Source: Candidatus Neoanaerotignum tabaqchaliae (GTDB taxonomy: Bacteria; Bacillota; Clostridia; Lachnospirales; Anaerotignaceae). Taken from it: a stretch of 9,093 nt of DNA. Below are positions 1-6,674 of this stretch, in pieces. The stretch covers positions 1 to 9,093 of the forward strand of contig CAJFUS010000159.1 in assembly GCA_904420235.1 (NCBI GenBank), given 5' to 3'. Numbering within the stretch: position 1 is the first letter of the stretch; the number at the start of each line of letters is the position of its first letter. A program made the position numbers and the translations under genes. The notes beneath the pieces are model-generated. The model worked only from the letters and a program-made list of their open reading frames with translations, searched no databases and was not told where the DNA came from.

Positions 1-36
1 GATGATTGGGATGACCGCGATGACTGGGACGACTGA
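1..36 (+). CDS. C-terminal end of an upstream gene, acidic Asp/Trp tail (partial)
   Basis: Only the last 11 codons and the TGA stop are inside the window. Frame 1 reads DDWDDRDDWDD. This frame is preferred over the other frame that stays open to position 40 because the unit is a 9-base repeat (Asp-Asp-Trp/Arg) in which GAT and GAC alternate. That pattern of synonymous change points to selection on the protein. A strong terminator starts 19 bases after the stop, as expected for the end of a transcription unit. The function cannot be told from this tail; repeated acidic-aromatic C-termini are low-complexity and are not diagnostic of any one family. Confidence 0.6.
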   Translation, partial: DDWDDRDDWDD

Positions 37-54
37 TTAAAAATTTAATATTTT

Positions 55-87
55 GCCGGAAGCCTTAAGGGTTTCCGGCGTTTTTTT
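55..87 (+). terminator. Rho-independent terminator of the upstream gene
   Basis: Perfect 7-bp stem GCCGGAA (55-61) with TTCCGGC (73-79), extended inside by the self-complementary CCTTAAGG, followed by seven T residues (81-87). It separates the upstream gene from the polysaccharide genes. Confidence 0.9.
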
Positions 88-331
88 GCGTTTTATAAAT
101 TCATGGCCTTGCTTTTCATTATAGGAAAAAATTACGGATGCAAAGCAAATATCACATCGTAAAAATCGGGAGCCTTATAAAAAGAATAAAAAATCCCTTT
201 GATATAAAAACGGAGCCGCGGCGTTGGCCGGAAGCTGGGAGAATTTGCCGTTTGCTTAAATAAACTTGGCATTGGAAAGGGTTTTTGTGTTTTTTTCACG
301 TTTTCAGGTTATGTTATGGTTATAAGATTTA
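88..331. other. Spacer without a convincing gene
   Basis: About 240 bases between the terminator and the next promoter. The only open frame of note is a 41-codon one at 138-263 with a basic product and a poor ribosome-binding site (AGGA about 11 bases upstream); it is not called as a gene. An AAACGG/CCGTTT pair (208-213 and 248-253) is the only inverted repeat seen, and it is weak. Confidence 0.5.
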
Positions 332-360
332 TTTACAACGGGCGTTTTTAGTGATAAAAT
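332..360 (+). promoter_or_regulatory. Promoter of the polysaccharide gene pair
   Basis: Sigma-A-like promoter: -35 TTTACA (332-337, five of six matches to TTGACA), 17-bp spacer, -10 TAAAAT (355-360) preceded by TGA, which makes an extended -10. Transcription would start near 367, giving a leader of about 58 bases before the TTG start at 425. A further TATAAT at 365-370 lacks a matching -35. Confidence 0.7.
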
Positions 361-411
361 ATCATATAATGCCCTTTTATGGCAATTATTAGTTGTATAT
401 ACTGCTTTATT

Positions 412-418
412 GGAGGAG
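412..418 (+). promoter_or_regulatory. Ribosome-binding site that sets the TTG start at 425
   Basis: GGAGGAG lies 6 bases before TTG at 425. The longer reading from TTG at 410 overlaps this Shine-Dalgarno site and has none of its own, so 425 is the better start. Confidence 0.8.
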
Positions 419-424
419 TTTCCC

Positions 425-1801
425 TTGACTGACAAAAGAAGAAAGAACAAGTTTTTGCTTGTTTGGGAAATTTTTTTGAACGTGGCGGGAATGGCGTTAA
501 TATTCACCGTAATATGGTTCTGCTTTTACAGATACAATCTTCAAACAACGTTCCTTTATAAAAAAGGAACGACGCTGCTTATCGGCATATACGCCGGACT
601 TTATTTCCTTTTCGCCAACTTTTACGGCGGACACAAAATAGGCTATCTGCGGGTATCCGAAATAATGTACTCCCAGTTTTTGGCCATGATTATGGTTAAC
701 GTTATAGCATTTTTTGAGGCCTGTCTTATAGACCGGCGAATAGTGGAGATTAAGCCCATAATTATAATGACCGTTGTGGACACGTTTTATATATTTTTTT
801 GGAGCATTTGGTGCAACCGACGCTTCAGAAACCGCAACGTGGTGCGGAACATGACCGTTATATGCGAAACAAGTTTGTCGGAAGACCTTATTAAAAAAAT
901 GAACTTTTACGACTATAAGTTTCACATAACAAAGCAGCTGGGAATTAAAGAGGGCATAGACAGCATAATAAGCCAGCTGGACCCCCTTGACGGCGTTATA
1001 ATAGCCGACGTTGACGGCAACATGAAAAAACGCATAATAGAATACTGTTTTGAAAACGGAATGCCGGTTTTTATAATACCCGATGTTTCGGAGATACTTG
1101 TTAAAAGCTCCTATGTACTTAACCTTATGGATATGCCGGTGCTTGTGTGCAACAGGGGCGAGATGTCCATAATGGACGAGTTTGTAAAAAGGCTTTTTGA
1201 CGTGTGCGTGTCGATTATGTCGCTTATTGTTTTGTGGCCATTTATGCTTGTTACGGCGGCGGCCATAAAGCTTTACGACGGCGGGCCGGTTATATATAAG
1301 CAGAAGCGTCTTACAATAAACGGCAAAGAGTTTTTTCTCTATAAATTCAGAAGCATGGTTGTTAACGCTGAAAAGGACGGCGTTGCAAGGCTTGCCAAGC
1401 AAATGGACGACAGAATAACTCCCGTTGGAAGGTTTATAAGAAAGGTGCGCCTTGACGAGCTGCCACAGCTTATAAACGTTATTAAGGGGGATATGTCCAT
1501 AGTGGGGCCAAGGCCCGAAAGGCCGGAAATTGCCAGACAGTATGAAAAATATATACCCGAGTTCAGATACCGTCTTAAGGTTAAGGCGGGGCTTACGGGA
1601 TACGCGCAGGTTTTGGGACGGTACAACACCGACCCTTACGACAAGCTTATGTGGGATTTAACATATATAGGAGGCTACTCGTTTTTTCTTGACATAAAGC
1701 TTATAATGATGACTATAAAAATACTTTTTGTGCCCGAGAGCACACAGGGCGTTGGTAAAAAAGAGATTACGGCGCAGAAAAGAAAGAGGGGGCGTGTTTA
1801 A
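425..1801 (+). CDS. Polyprenyl-phosphate sugar-1-phosphate transferase (exopolysaccharide initiating enzyme)
   Basis: The predicted 458-residue membrane enzyme moves a sugar-1-phosphate from a nucleotide sugar to undecaprenyl phosphate on the inner face of the membrane, the first step of exopolysaccharide or capsule repeat-unit assembly. About four hydrophobic segments lie at residues 10-35, 50-67, 80-100 and 110-130. A soluble central domain (about 140-240) follows, then a membrane helix (260-282) that opens the bacterial sugar transferase domain (Pfam PF02397 type). Visible motifs of that domain are KFRSM (307-311), RLDELPQ with the catalytic-type Asp-Glu pair (344-345), VGPRPE (360-365) and GLTGYAQV (389-396). 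The layout matches the long WcaJ-like/polyisoprenyl phosphotransferase class rather than the short PglC class. The C-terminus is basic. The start is TTG at 425, set by the Shine-Dalgarno site. The stop touches the start of the next gene, so the two are co-transcribed. The family is certain; the sugar used cannot be read from the sequence. Confidence 0.93.
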   Translation: MTDKRRKNKFLLVWEIFLNVAGMALIFTVIWFCFYRYNLQTTFLYKKGTTLLIGIYAGLYFLFANFYGGHKIGYLRVSEIMYSQFLAMIMVNVIAFFEACLIDRRIVEIKPIIIMTVVDTFYIFFWSIWCNRRFRNRNVVRNMTVICETSLSEDLIKKMNFYDYKFHITKQLGIKEGIDSIISQLDPLDGVIIADVDGNMKKRIIEYCFENGMPVFIIPDVSEILVKSSYVLNLMDMPVLVCNRGEMSIMDEFVKRLFDVCVSIMSLIVLWPFMLVTAAAIKLYDGGPVIYKQKRLTINGKEFFLYKFRSMVVNAEKDGVARLAKQMDDRITPVGRFIRKVRLDELPQLINVIKGDMSIVGPRPERPEIARQYEKYIPEFRYRLKVKAGLTGYAQVLGRYNTDPYDKLMWDLTYIGGYSFFLDIKLIMMTIKILFVPESTQGVGKKEITAQKRKRGRV

Positions 1802-3571
1802 TTGAGCGGCAGAAATTCTGCGAAAAATGCCTATATATGGCGTTCACTTCCAATAGTTTTTCTTGTTACGATTTTTTTGTTTTTAATTAGAGGGCGTGCT
1901 GTTGAAAACGGCTTGGCCGGATTTTTCTGGTATTCCGGAAACGGTTACAGCGGCGATATTTACGCCTATTTCAGAATGCAGGTTTTTCTTGTGCTTACGG
2001 CTGTTTCAATAGTATATTTAATTTTTACGGCTCTTTCGGGAGAAATAAAAATATATAAGCACAAGGTATATATACCAATGGTTATTTACGGGCTGTTTGT
2101 TCTGCTTTCGTATCTTTTGGCGGATTACAGCCACATCGCCCTTGTGGGCTTTGACGAAAGGTATGAGGGCACGTTTGTGCTTATAGGATATATGTGCATG
2201 GTTTTTTACGCCATGAACATGATTGACGACGAGCGGAGCCTTAAAATAATATTCTACGGCTTTATGATTGCCTGCGTTATTTTGGGCTTTTGGGGCGTTA
2301 TGCAGGTTTTCGGAAAGGATATTGATATTTTGCCCCAGTGGCTTTATGTTCCGGCCTCTTTAAGAGACGCCGCAAGCTTAAGCGCCAAAAGGGCCGAAAG
2401 CGCCGTAAGGTGGTTTTTCAGCAACCAGAACTATTCCTCGTTTTTCATGATATTCCCTATATGCACGGCGGGAATGCTTTGTATAAACGCGAAAAAAATG
2501 TATCAAAAAATAATATTCGCCGCCATAGAGTGCCTTATGCTCTATTCCCTGTGGAACGCCGGTTCTTTGGGCGGTATGGTTGGCCTTGCCGTTTCGGGCG
2601 TTGCGGCCTTGATAACATTTAACAAAAAAATAATTAAATGGGCTAAAAGCGTTATTCTGCTTGTTATAGCCCTTGCCATATCAATGGGCGTTTCGCTGCC
2701 TAAAATAACAAGAGAGCTGGGAGTGGCTGTATCTGATTCCATATTAAGCAGGGTTGTTTACGCTGATGAGGCGACAGAGGGCCTTGTTTACGCCGACATA
2801 GACTATATAGTTAACGACGGGCCGAACATAATATTCAGCTTTGCCGGAAACGAGGTTACAATAACAACGGCGGACGATAAGGTTTCGGGCGTATACGACG
2901 CCAATGGAAATGAGATTGGAACGGAAACGGAGTATATGCGCGTTACGGAAACTGAGCTTGAAACGGGATATGCCGGAGTTACCGTTGAAACGGCCAACAG
3001 GCATTGGGCTTTCGGCATTGTTGAGGGAGAAACATACTATATTTCCCAGTCGGGACAGGGCGTTAAGCTTAGAAAGATAGACAGCCTTGGCTTTAAGAAC
3101 AGCCAATCTTTCGCCACATACAGAGGATATATATGGTCAAGAACTCTGCCTCTTTTAAAGGACACAATACTTGTGGGCCATGGCGCCGACACATTTGCCA
3201 TATACTTCCCTCAGGACGATTACGCCGGAAGGTATAACATAGGCTACTACACCGACAGCGCAAGCATTATGGTAGATAAGCCCCACAATATGTATCTTGG
3301 CACTGCCGTTAACACAGGCGTTATATCACTTGTAGCGCTGCTGGCGGTTTTTGTTATGTATCTTTGGGAGAGCTTTAAAATATACAGAAAAGCGGAATAT
3401 ACGGACTTTGTCCAGTTTATGGGCGCCGGAATTTTTGTGGCTGTATGCGGCTTCCTTGTAAGCGGCCTTGTAAACGACTCCACAATTCAGGTATCGCCGG
3501 TGTTTTACGCTCTTTTGGGAGTGGGCTTTGCCATAAACAAAATGCTTAAAAAAGAAAATAAAAAGAATTAA
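1802..3571 (+). CDS. O-antigen ligase/Wzy-like polysaccharide polymerase membrane protein
   Basis: The 589-residue polytopic protein resembles the O-antigen ligase/polymerase superfamily (Wzy_C, PF04932 type), which joins lipid-linked glycans to one another or to an acceptor on the outer face of the membrane. Hydrophobic segments lie near residues 15-30, 60-78, 90-108, 123-140, 148-170, 210-228, 236-250, 256-273 and 281-298, and again at 505-520 and 540-575. The large outside loop carries family-like features: RGYIWSRTLPLL (441-452), GHGADTF (459-465) and PHNMYL (494-499). Between the two membrane blocks is a long polar insert (about 318-432) rich in Thr, Val, Glu and Gly that looks beta-stranded. 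The start is TTG, with no gap after the preceding stop and a purine-rich GAGGGG about 9 bases upstream, consistent with translational coupling. Whether it polymerises repeat units or ligates them to cell wall or protein cannot be decided from sequence. Confidence 0.82.
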   Translation: MSGRNSAKNAYIWRSLPIVFLVTIFLFLIRGRAVENGLAGFFWYSGNGYSGDIYAYFRMQVFLVLTAVSIVYLIFTALSGEIKIYKHKVYIPMVIYGLFVLLSYLLADYSHIALVGFDERYEGTFVLIGYMCMVFYAMNMIDDERSLKIIFYGFMIACVILGFWGVMQVFGKDIDILPQWLYVPASLRDAASLSAKRAESAVRWFFSNQNYSSFFMIFPICTAGMLCINAKKMYQKIIFAAIECLMLYSLWNAGSLGGMVGLAVSGVAALITFNKKIIKWAKSVILLVIALAISMGVSLPKITRELGVAVSDSILSRVVYADEATEGLVYADIDYIVNDGPNIIFSFAGNEVTITTADDKVSGVYDANGNEIGTETEYMRVTETELETGYAGVTVETANRHWAFGIVEGETYYISQSGQGVKLRKIDSLGFKNSQSFATYRGYIWSRTLPLLKDTILVGHGADTFAIYFPQDDYAGRYNIGYYTDSASIMVDKPHNMYLGTAVNTGVISLVALLAVFVMYLWESFKIYRKAEYTDFVQFMGAGIFVAVCGFLVSGLVNDSTIQVSPVFYALLGVGFAINKMLKKENKKN

Positions 3572-3576
3572 AATTT

Positions 3577-3603
3577 AGGGAGCCGTATTTTCGGCTCCTT
3601 TTT
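3577..3603 (+). terminator. Terminator of the polysaccharide pair
   Basis: Stem AGGGAGCCG (3577-3585) with CGGCTCCTT (3592-3600), one G-T wobble, a 6-base loop and a run of five T (3599-3603). It begins 5 bases after the stop codon. Confidence 0.92.
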
Positions 3604-3609
3604 GATGTT

Positions 3610-3638
3610 TTGCCAAATTTGCCGCGGCATTTGATAAG
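3610..3638 (+). promoter_or_regulatory. Possible promoter in the gene-free spacer
   Basis: TTGCCA (3610-3615, five of six) and GATAAG (3633-3638, four of six) are separated by exactly 17 bases, just past the preceding terminator. It would start a transcript near 3645. The -10 is imperfect, so this is a candidate only. Confidence 0.35.
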
Positions 3639-3644
3639 TGAAAA

Positions 3645-3973
3645 GGGACGTTAAAAATAAAAATCGGCCGTTTAGTTTTAAAAAACTATATAAAAATAAA
3701 CCGCATATTTTTGTAAAGGGCAGAACATTGAAAGCCGGCTATGGCCCCATAAAAAATATCGCATTAAAATATACTGCCCAAGGCTTATGAAGTCTTTTTT
3801 GAAAAACGGCCGCTACTAAATTTAAAAACTTTAAAACAAAAACGTATTTTAAGCGGCATAAAAACCGATTTTTTGGTCAGCCTATTTTGCGGCGGACTGA
3901 AAATGAAAAAAATATCCAAAAACAGCCGAATATTTTAAATTAAGGCGGAACGTAAAAAAGTTCCGCTTTTTTT
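3645..3973 (+). ncRNA. Candidate structured small RNA, unknown family
   Basis: A stretch of about 330 bases with no credible gene, bounded by a possible promoter and a perfect terminator. Seen complementarities: CGGCCGTTT (3665-3673) with AAACGGCCG (3804-3812), enclosing GGGCAG (3718-3723) with CTGCCC (3774-3779). GCCGCT (3809-3814) pairs with AGCGGC (3852-3857) and competes with the first helix. GTCAGCC (3877-3882 region) pairs with GGCGGAC (3891-3897) with one mismatch, and the terminator stem follows. A 12-codon frame (3903-3938, MKKISKNSRIF) ends just before the terminator and could be a leader peptide, but its ribosome-binding site is weak. It lacks the marks I would look for in RNase P RNA, tmRNA or SRP RNA. 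It could also be a decaying spacer. Confidence 0.3.
3945..3973 (+). terminator. Strong terminator with no gene in front of it
   Basis: Perfect stem GCGGAAC (3945-3951) with GTTCCGC (3960-3966), 8-base loop, seven T (3967-3973). It lies about 370 bases after the last coding sequence and its terminator, so it must end some other transcript or act as a backup. Confidence 0.85.
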
Positions 3974-4073
3974 ATTTTGTATTTTTATAATGAAACGGCC
4001 GCAAAAAGGCCCTTAGGCCGAGGCTTTTGTTAAAAACGCCGGATATTTGGCTGTCAATGACGCCTATATTGGC

Positions 4074-4102
4074 TTGATTGTTGATGTTTGGTGTTGTATA
4101 AT
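4074..4102 (+). promoter_or_regulatory. Main promoter of pgk
   Basis: -35 TTGATT (4074-4079), 17-base spacer, consensus -10 TATAAT (4097-4102). Transcription would begin near 4109 and leave a leader of about 155 bases. Between the preceding terminator and this promoter (3974-4073) the only structure seen is a hairpin at 4002-4029 (GGCC/GGCC inside CAAAA/TTTTG). Confidence 0.75.
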
Positions 4103-4108
4103 ATTTAA

Positions 4109-4263
4109 TTGGAAATATATGGAAATAGGACTTAAACTTTTTTTAACAAAAACAGTAATTTTTTTACATTGACACGTACTTTAACCCCGCAGGTTTATTT
4201 TTCCGCCTTTGGGGATAATATATCTTAAACTGTTATTTTTAACGTCGGAAGGAGAGGGTTTTT
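4109..4263 (+). promoter_or_regulatory. pgk leader with second -35 box and a motif shared with the right-edge gene
   Basis: The leader holds two copies of TGGAAATA ten bases apart (4110-4127) and a consensus TTGACA (4169-4174), whose best -10 (near 4193-4200) is poor. It also holds a motif at 4203-4222 (CCGCCTTTGG, GG, A, TAATATA) that recurs at 9059-9079. CC-CC and GGGG around its TTT loop can pair with one bulged G. The ribosome-binding site GGAAGGAGAGG is at 4247-4257, a few bases before ATG. No known riboswitch class was recognised. Confidence 0.5.
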
Positions 4264-5460
4264 ATGCTGAATAAAAAAAATATCGACAACATTGACGTGA
4301 AAGGCAAAAAGGTTCTTGTCAGGTGCGATTTTAACGTGCCTGTGCAGAACGGGGAAATTACCGACGACAACCGCATAAGGGCGGCGCTGCCTACAATTAA
4401 AAAGCTTATGGAAAAAGGCGGCAGGGTTATACTTTGCTCACACATGGGTAAGCCTAAGGGCGAGGTTAAGAAGGAGCTTTCCCTTTATCCTGTGGCCCAA
4501 AGACTTACTCAGCTTTTGGGAAAAGAGGTCGTTTTCGCTCCGGACGACAACGTTGTTGGTGAAAACGCCAAAAAGGCCGTTTCAAATATGAATGACGGGG
4601 ACGTTGTTCTGCTTGAGAACACCCGCTTCAGGCCGGAGGAAACAAAAAACGAGGATAATTTCAGCAAAGAACTGGCCTCGCTGGCGGATATTTTTGTAAA
4701 CGACGCATTCGGCTCAAGCCACAGGGCCCATTGCTCAACGGTTGGTGTAACAAAATTTGTTAAAGAGTCCGCCGTGGGCTATCTTATGGAAAAAGAAATA
4801 GAATATCTTGGAAACGCCGTTAACAATCCCGTAAGGCCCTTCGCGGCTATACTGGGCGGCGCTAAGGTGGCCGACAAAATAAACGTTATAAACAATCTTT
4901 TGGACAAGGTTGACATACTTATAATAGGCGGAGGAATGGCCTACACATTCCTTAAGGCGCAGGGCTATAACGTGGGAAATTCCATACTTGACGCCGAAAG
5001 AGTGCCGTATGCTTCCGACATGATTAAAAAGGCCGCCGAAAAGGGCGTTAAACTTCTTTTGCCTGTGGACACCGTTATAGTTCAGGAGTTTAAAAACGAC
5101 ACGCCTTTTAAAACCGTTGACGCCGACAAAATACCCGACGGCTGGGAGGGTGTTGACATAGGCGAAAAAACAAGGGAGCTTTTCGCCTCGGCCCTTAAAG
5201 ACGCCAAAACCGTTGTTTGGAACGGCCCTATGGGAGTTTTCGAGTTCTCAAACTTCGCGGCCGGAACGGTGGCGGTGGCTAAGGCCCTTTCACAGCTTAA
5301 TGACGCCGTAACAATAATAGGCGGCGGAGATTCCGCTGCGGCCGTTAACCAGCTTGGCTTTGGCGACAAAATGAGCCACATATCAACAGGCGGAGGAGCT
5401 TCGCTGGAATTTCTTGAGGGCAAAGAACTGCCGGGCGTGGCGGCCGTAAACGACAGATAA
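4264..5460 (+). CDS. pgk: Phosphoglycerate kinase
   Basis: This cytoplasmic glycolytic enzyme transfers a phosphate from 1,3-bisphosphoglycerate to ADP, giving 3-phosphoglycerate and ATP. Its 398 residues match the usual bacterial length of about 390-400. The N-terminal substrate domain shows VRCDFNVP (19-26, Asp22 and Asn24), DNRIRA (35-40), SHMGKPKG (59-66), LENTRFRPEE (117-126, Arg121) and VNDAFGSSHRAH (145-156, Arg154). The nucleotide domain shows GGAKVADK (198-205, with the ATP-contacting Lys204), VWNGPMGVFE (318-327) and GGGDSAAA (353-360), and the C-terminal STGGGASLEFLEG (374-386) closes the hinge. The ATG start has a strong Shine-Dalgarno site. It opens the glycolytic block. The common neighbour gap (glyceraldehyde-3-phosphate dehydrogenase) is not upstream; polysaccharide genes are there instead. 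No missing residue or frame break is seen. Confidence 0.99.
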   Translation: MLNKKNIDNIDVKGKKVLVRCDFNVPVQNGEITDDNRIRAALPTIKKLMEKGGRVILCSHMGKPKGEVKKELSLYPVAQRLTQLLGKEVVFAPDDNVVGENAKKAVSNMNDGDVVLLENTRFRPEETKNEDNFSKELASLADIFVNDAFGSSHRAHCSTVGVTKFVKESAVGYLMEKEIEYLGNAVNNPVRPFAAILGGAKVADKINVINNLLDKVDILIIGGGMAYTFLKAQGYNVGNSILDAERVPYASDMIKKAAEKGVKLLLPVDTVIVQEFKNDTPFKTVDADKIPDGWEGVDIGEKTRELFASALKDAKTVVWNGPMGVFEFSNFAAGTVAVAKALSQLNDAVTIIGGGDSAAAVNQLGFGDKMSHISTGGGASLEFLEGKELPGVAAVNDR

Positions 5461-5911
5461 GGGCGGCTGTCTGCGGAGAAAACGGCGGAAGGCGAACCGA
5501 ACATTAACATCATAAAATTTGATGTTTTAAAGGGACGTTTTGGCTGCGGGAAAATTGGAAAGGTCAAATTTAGGGCTTTCTGATTTTTAACATAAGTTTT
5601 TAAAATTTGAATGACCGAATTTTAAAAATCCGGCTGCCCTCGGCTTTTTAAAATGCCGGCTGCATAACGATATGTTTTAAAGAGATAAATTAAACTTAGT
5701 AGTTTAAATTAAGAAAAAAGAATTGGAATTAAGAGTAAAAACGCTGCCAAATCGCCTGCGGAATAATTCGCTTATAAAATAAGCGCAGTATGGTTTAGGG
5801 GCGGTTTGAGCGCGTGCCGTATGATAAATTAACAAGGCGGATTTGCCCGGGGCTGGTCCGCCGGATTAAACTAAAAAACGCGGGCCGTTAAAAATTGACG
5901 GCCGCACTTTT
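5461..5911. other. pgk-tpiA spacer, gene-free, rich in inverted repeats
   Basis: No credible open frame. A weak terminator-like element follows pgk: AACATCA (5506-5512) with TGATGTT (5520-5526) and TTTT. An 11-bp perfect AT inverted repeat lies at 5597-5607/5618-5628. An 8-base direct repeat CCGGCTGC occurs at 5630 and 5656. Further perfect hairpins are TTAAACT/AGTTTAA (5690-5707), CGCTTAT/ATAAGCG (5769-5785), GGCGGA/TCCGCC (5836-5841/5857-5862, flanked by a 3x3 internal loop and TTAA/TTAA), and GGCCGT/ACGGCC (5883-5888/5898-5903), which lies just before the tpiA ribosome-binding site. No clear tpiA promoter was found, so tpiA may depend on read-through from pgk. Confidence 0.6.
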
Positions 5912-5918
5912 GGGAGAG
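5912..5918 (+). promoter_or_regulatory. Ribosome-binding site that sets the tpiA start
   Basis: GGGAGAG sits 6 bases before ATG at 5925. An in-frame TTG at 5895 would add ten residues but lies inside the 5883-5903 hairpin and has no site of its own. Confidence 0.85.
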
Positions 5919-5924
5919 TGGAAC

Positions 5925-6674
5925 ATGAGAAAAAAAATAATAGCCGGAAACTGGAAAATGAATAAAACCCCATCGGAGGCCGCCGAGCTGGCCAAGCTTT
6001 TAAAAAGCAAAATTAACGCCGAAAGGGCCGACGTTGTTTTCTGCGTTCCAGCAATAGATATTATGCCGGTGGGAGAGATTATTAAGGGCAGCGGCATTGC
6101 CCTTGGCGCTCAAAACATGCACTTTGAGGAGTCCGGAGCCTATACGGGGGAAACCTCCGTTAAAATGCTTAAGGACGCTCAAGTTGAGTATGTTATTTTG
6201 GGCCATTCCGAAAGACGGGAGTATTTTGGCGAGACAAGCGATGACGTTAATAAAAAAATTAAAAAAGCTCTTGAGCATGGTATTATTCCAATTATGTGCT
6301 GCGGCGAAACATTGGCCCAAAGGGAAACGGGAGTTACAATGGAGCATGTGCGCATTCAGGTTAAGGCCGGCTTTAAGGGACTTGTGGCTGAGGACGCTCA
6401 AAAGGTTGTTATAGCCTATGAGCCTATTTGGGCCATAGGCACAGGCAAAACAGCCACAAGCGCTCAGGCTCAGGAGGTTTGCGCCGGCATAAGAAAAACC
6501 ATAGAGGAGCTTTACGGCGCGGAAACGGCTCAAAAAATCCGTATTCAGTACGGCGGAAGCGTTAACGGCAAAAACGCCGCCGAGCTTTTCGCCATGGCCG
6601 ATATAGACGGCGCCCTTGTGGGAGGAGCAAGCCTTAAAGAGGAATTTGCCGACATAGTTTCCGCCGCGGAGTAA
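5925..6674 (+). CDS. tpiA: Triosephosphate isomerase
   Basis: It interconverts dihydroxyacetone phosphate and glyceraldehyde 3-phosphate in the cytoplasm, normally as a dimer. The 249 residues from ATG 5925 match the family's length of about 250 exactly, which supports this start. Catalytic residues are all visible: Asn9 and Lys11 in AGNWKMNK (7-14), His94 in GHSERR (93-98) and Glu166 in AYEPIWAIGTG (164-174). The latter runs into the mobile lid loop 6, IWAIGTGKTA (168-177). The phosphate-binding YGGSV (209-213) and GALVGGASL (229-237) are also intact. The gene follows pgk on the same strand after a spacer of about 465 bases. Its TAA stop (6672-6674) is itself part of an inverted repeat that may control read-through to gpmI. 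Confidence 0.99.
   Translation: MRKKIIAGNWKMNKTPSEAAELAKLLKSKINAERADVVFCVPAIDIMPVGEIIKGSGIALGAQNMHFEESGAYTGETSVKMLKDAQVEYVILGHSERREYFGETSDDVNKKIKKALEHGIIPIMCCGETLAQRETGVTMEHVRIQVKAGFKGLVAEDAQKVVIAYEPIWAIGTGKTATSAQAQEVCAGIRKTIEELYGAETAQKIRIQYGGSVNGKNAAELFAMADIDGALVGGASLKEEFADIVSAAE

Noticed and set aside
138..263. 41-codon open frame with a basic product between the first terminator and the polysaccharide promoter
   Set aside because: Weak ribosome-binding site (AGGA 11 bases away), no promoter, rare Arg/Pro codon cluster unlike the neighbours, and no recognisable motif.
410..424. Earlier TTG start for the sugar transferase
   Set aside because: That TTG overlaps the Shine-Dalgarno sequence GGAGGAG, which fits the TTG at 425.
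497..1402. 301-codon open frame on the minus strand opposite the sugar transferase
   Set aside because: Product rich in His, Asn and Tyr without domains, mirrors the codon bias of the real gene, and has no ribosome-binding site seen.
4027..4149. Rex (redox repressor) operator near pgk
   Set aside because: TTGTTAA and TTAACAA half-sites are present, but not at the 6-base spacing the operator needs.
5082..5567. 161-codon minus-strand frame running from the pgk-tpiA spacer into pgk
   Set aside because: Ser/Pro-rich low-information product, almost entirely antisense to conserved pgk codons.
5895..5924. Earlier TTG start for tpiA
   Set aside because: It lies inside a hairpin, lacks its own ribosome-binding site, and adds ten residues not found in the family.
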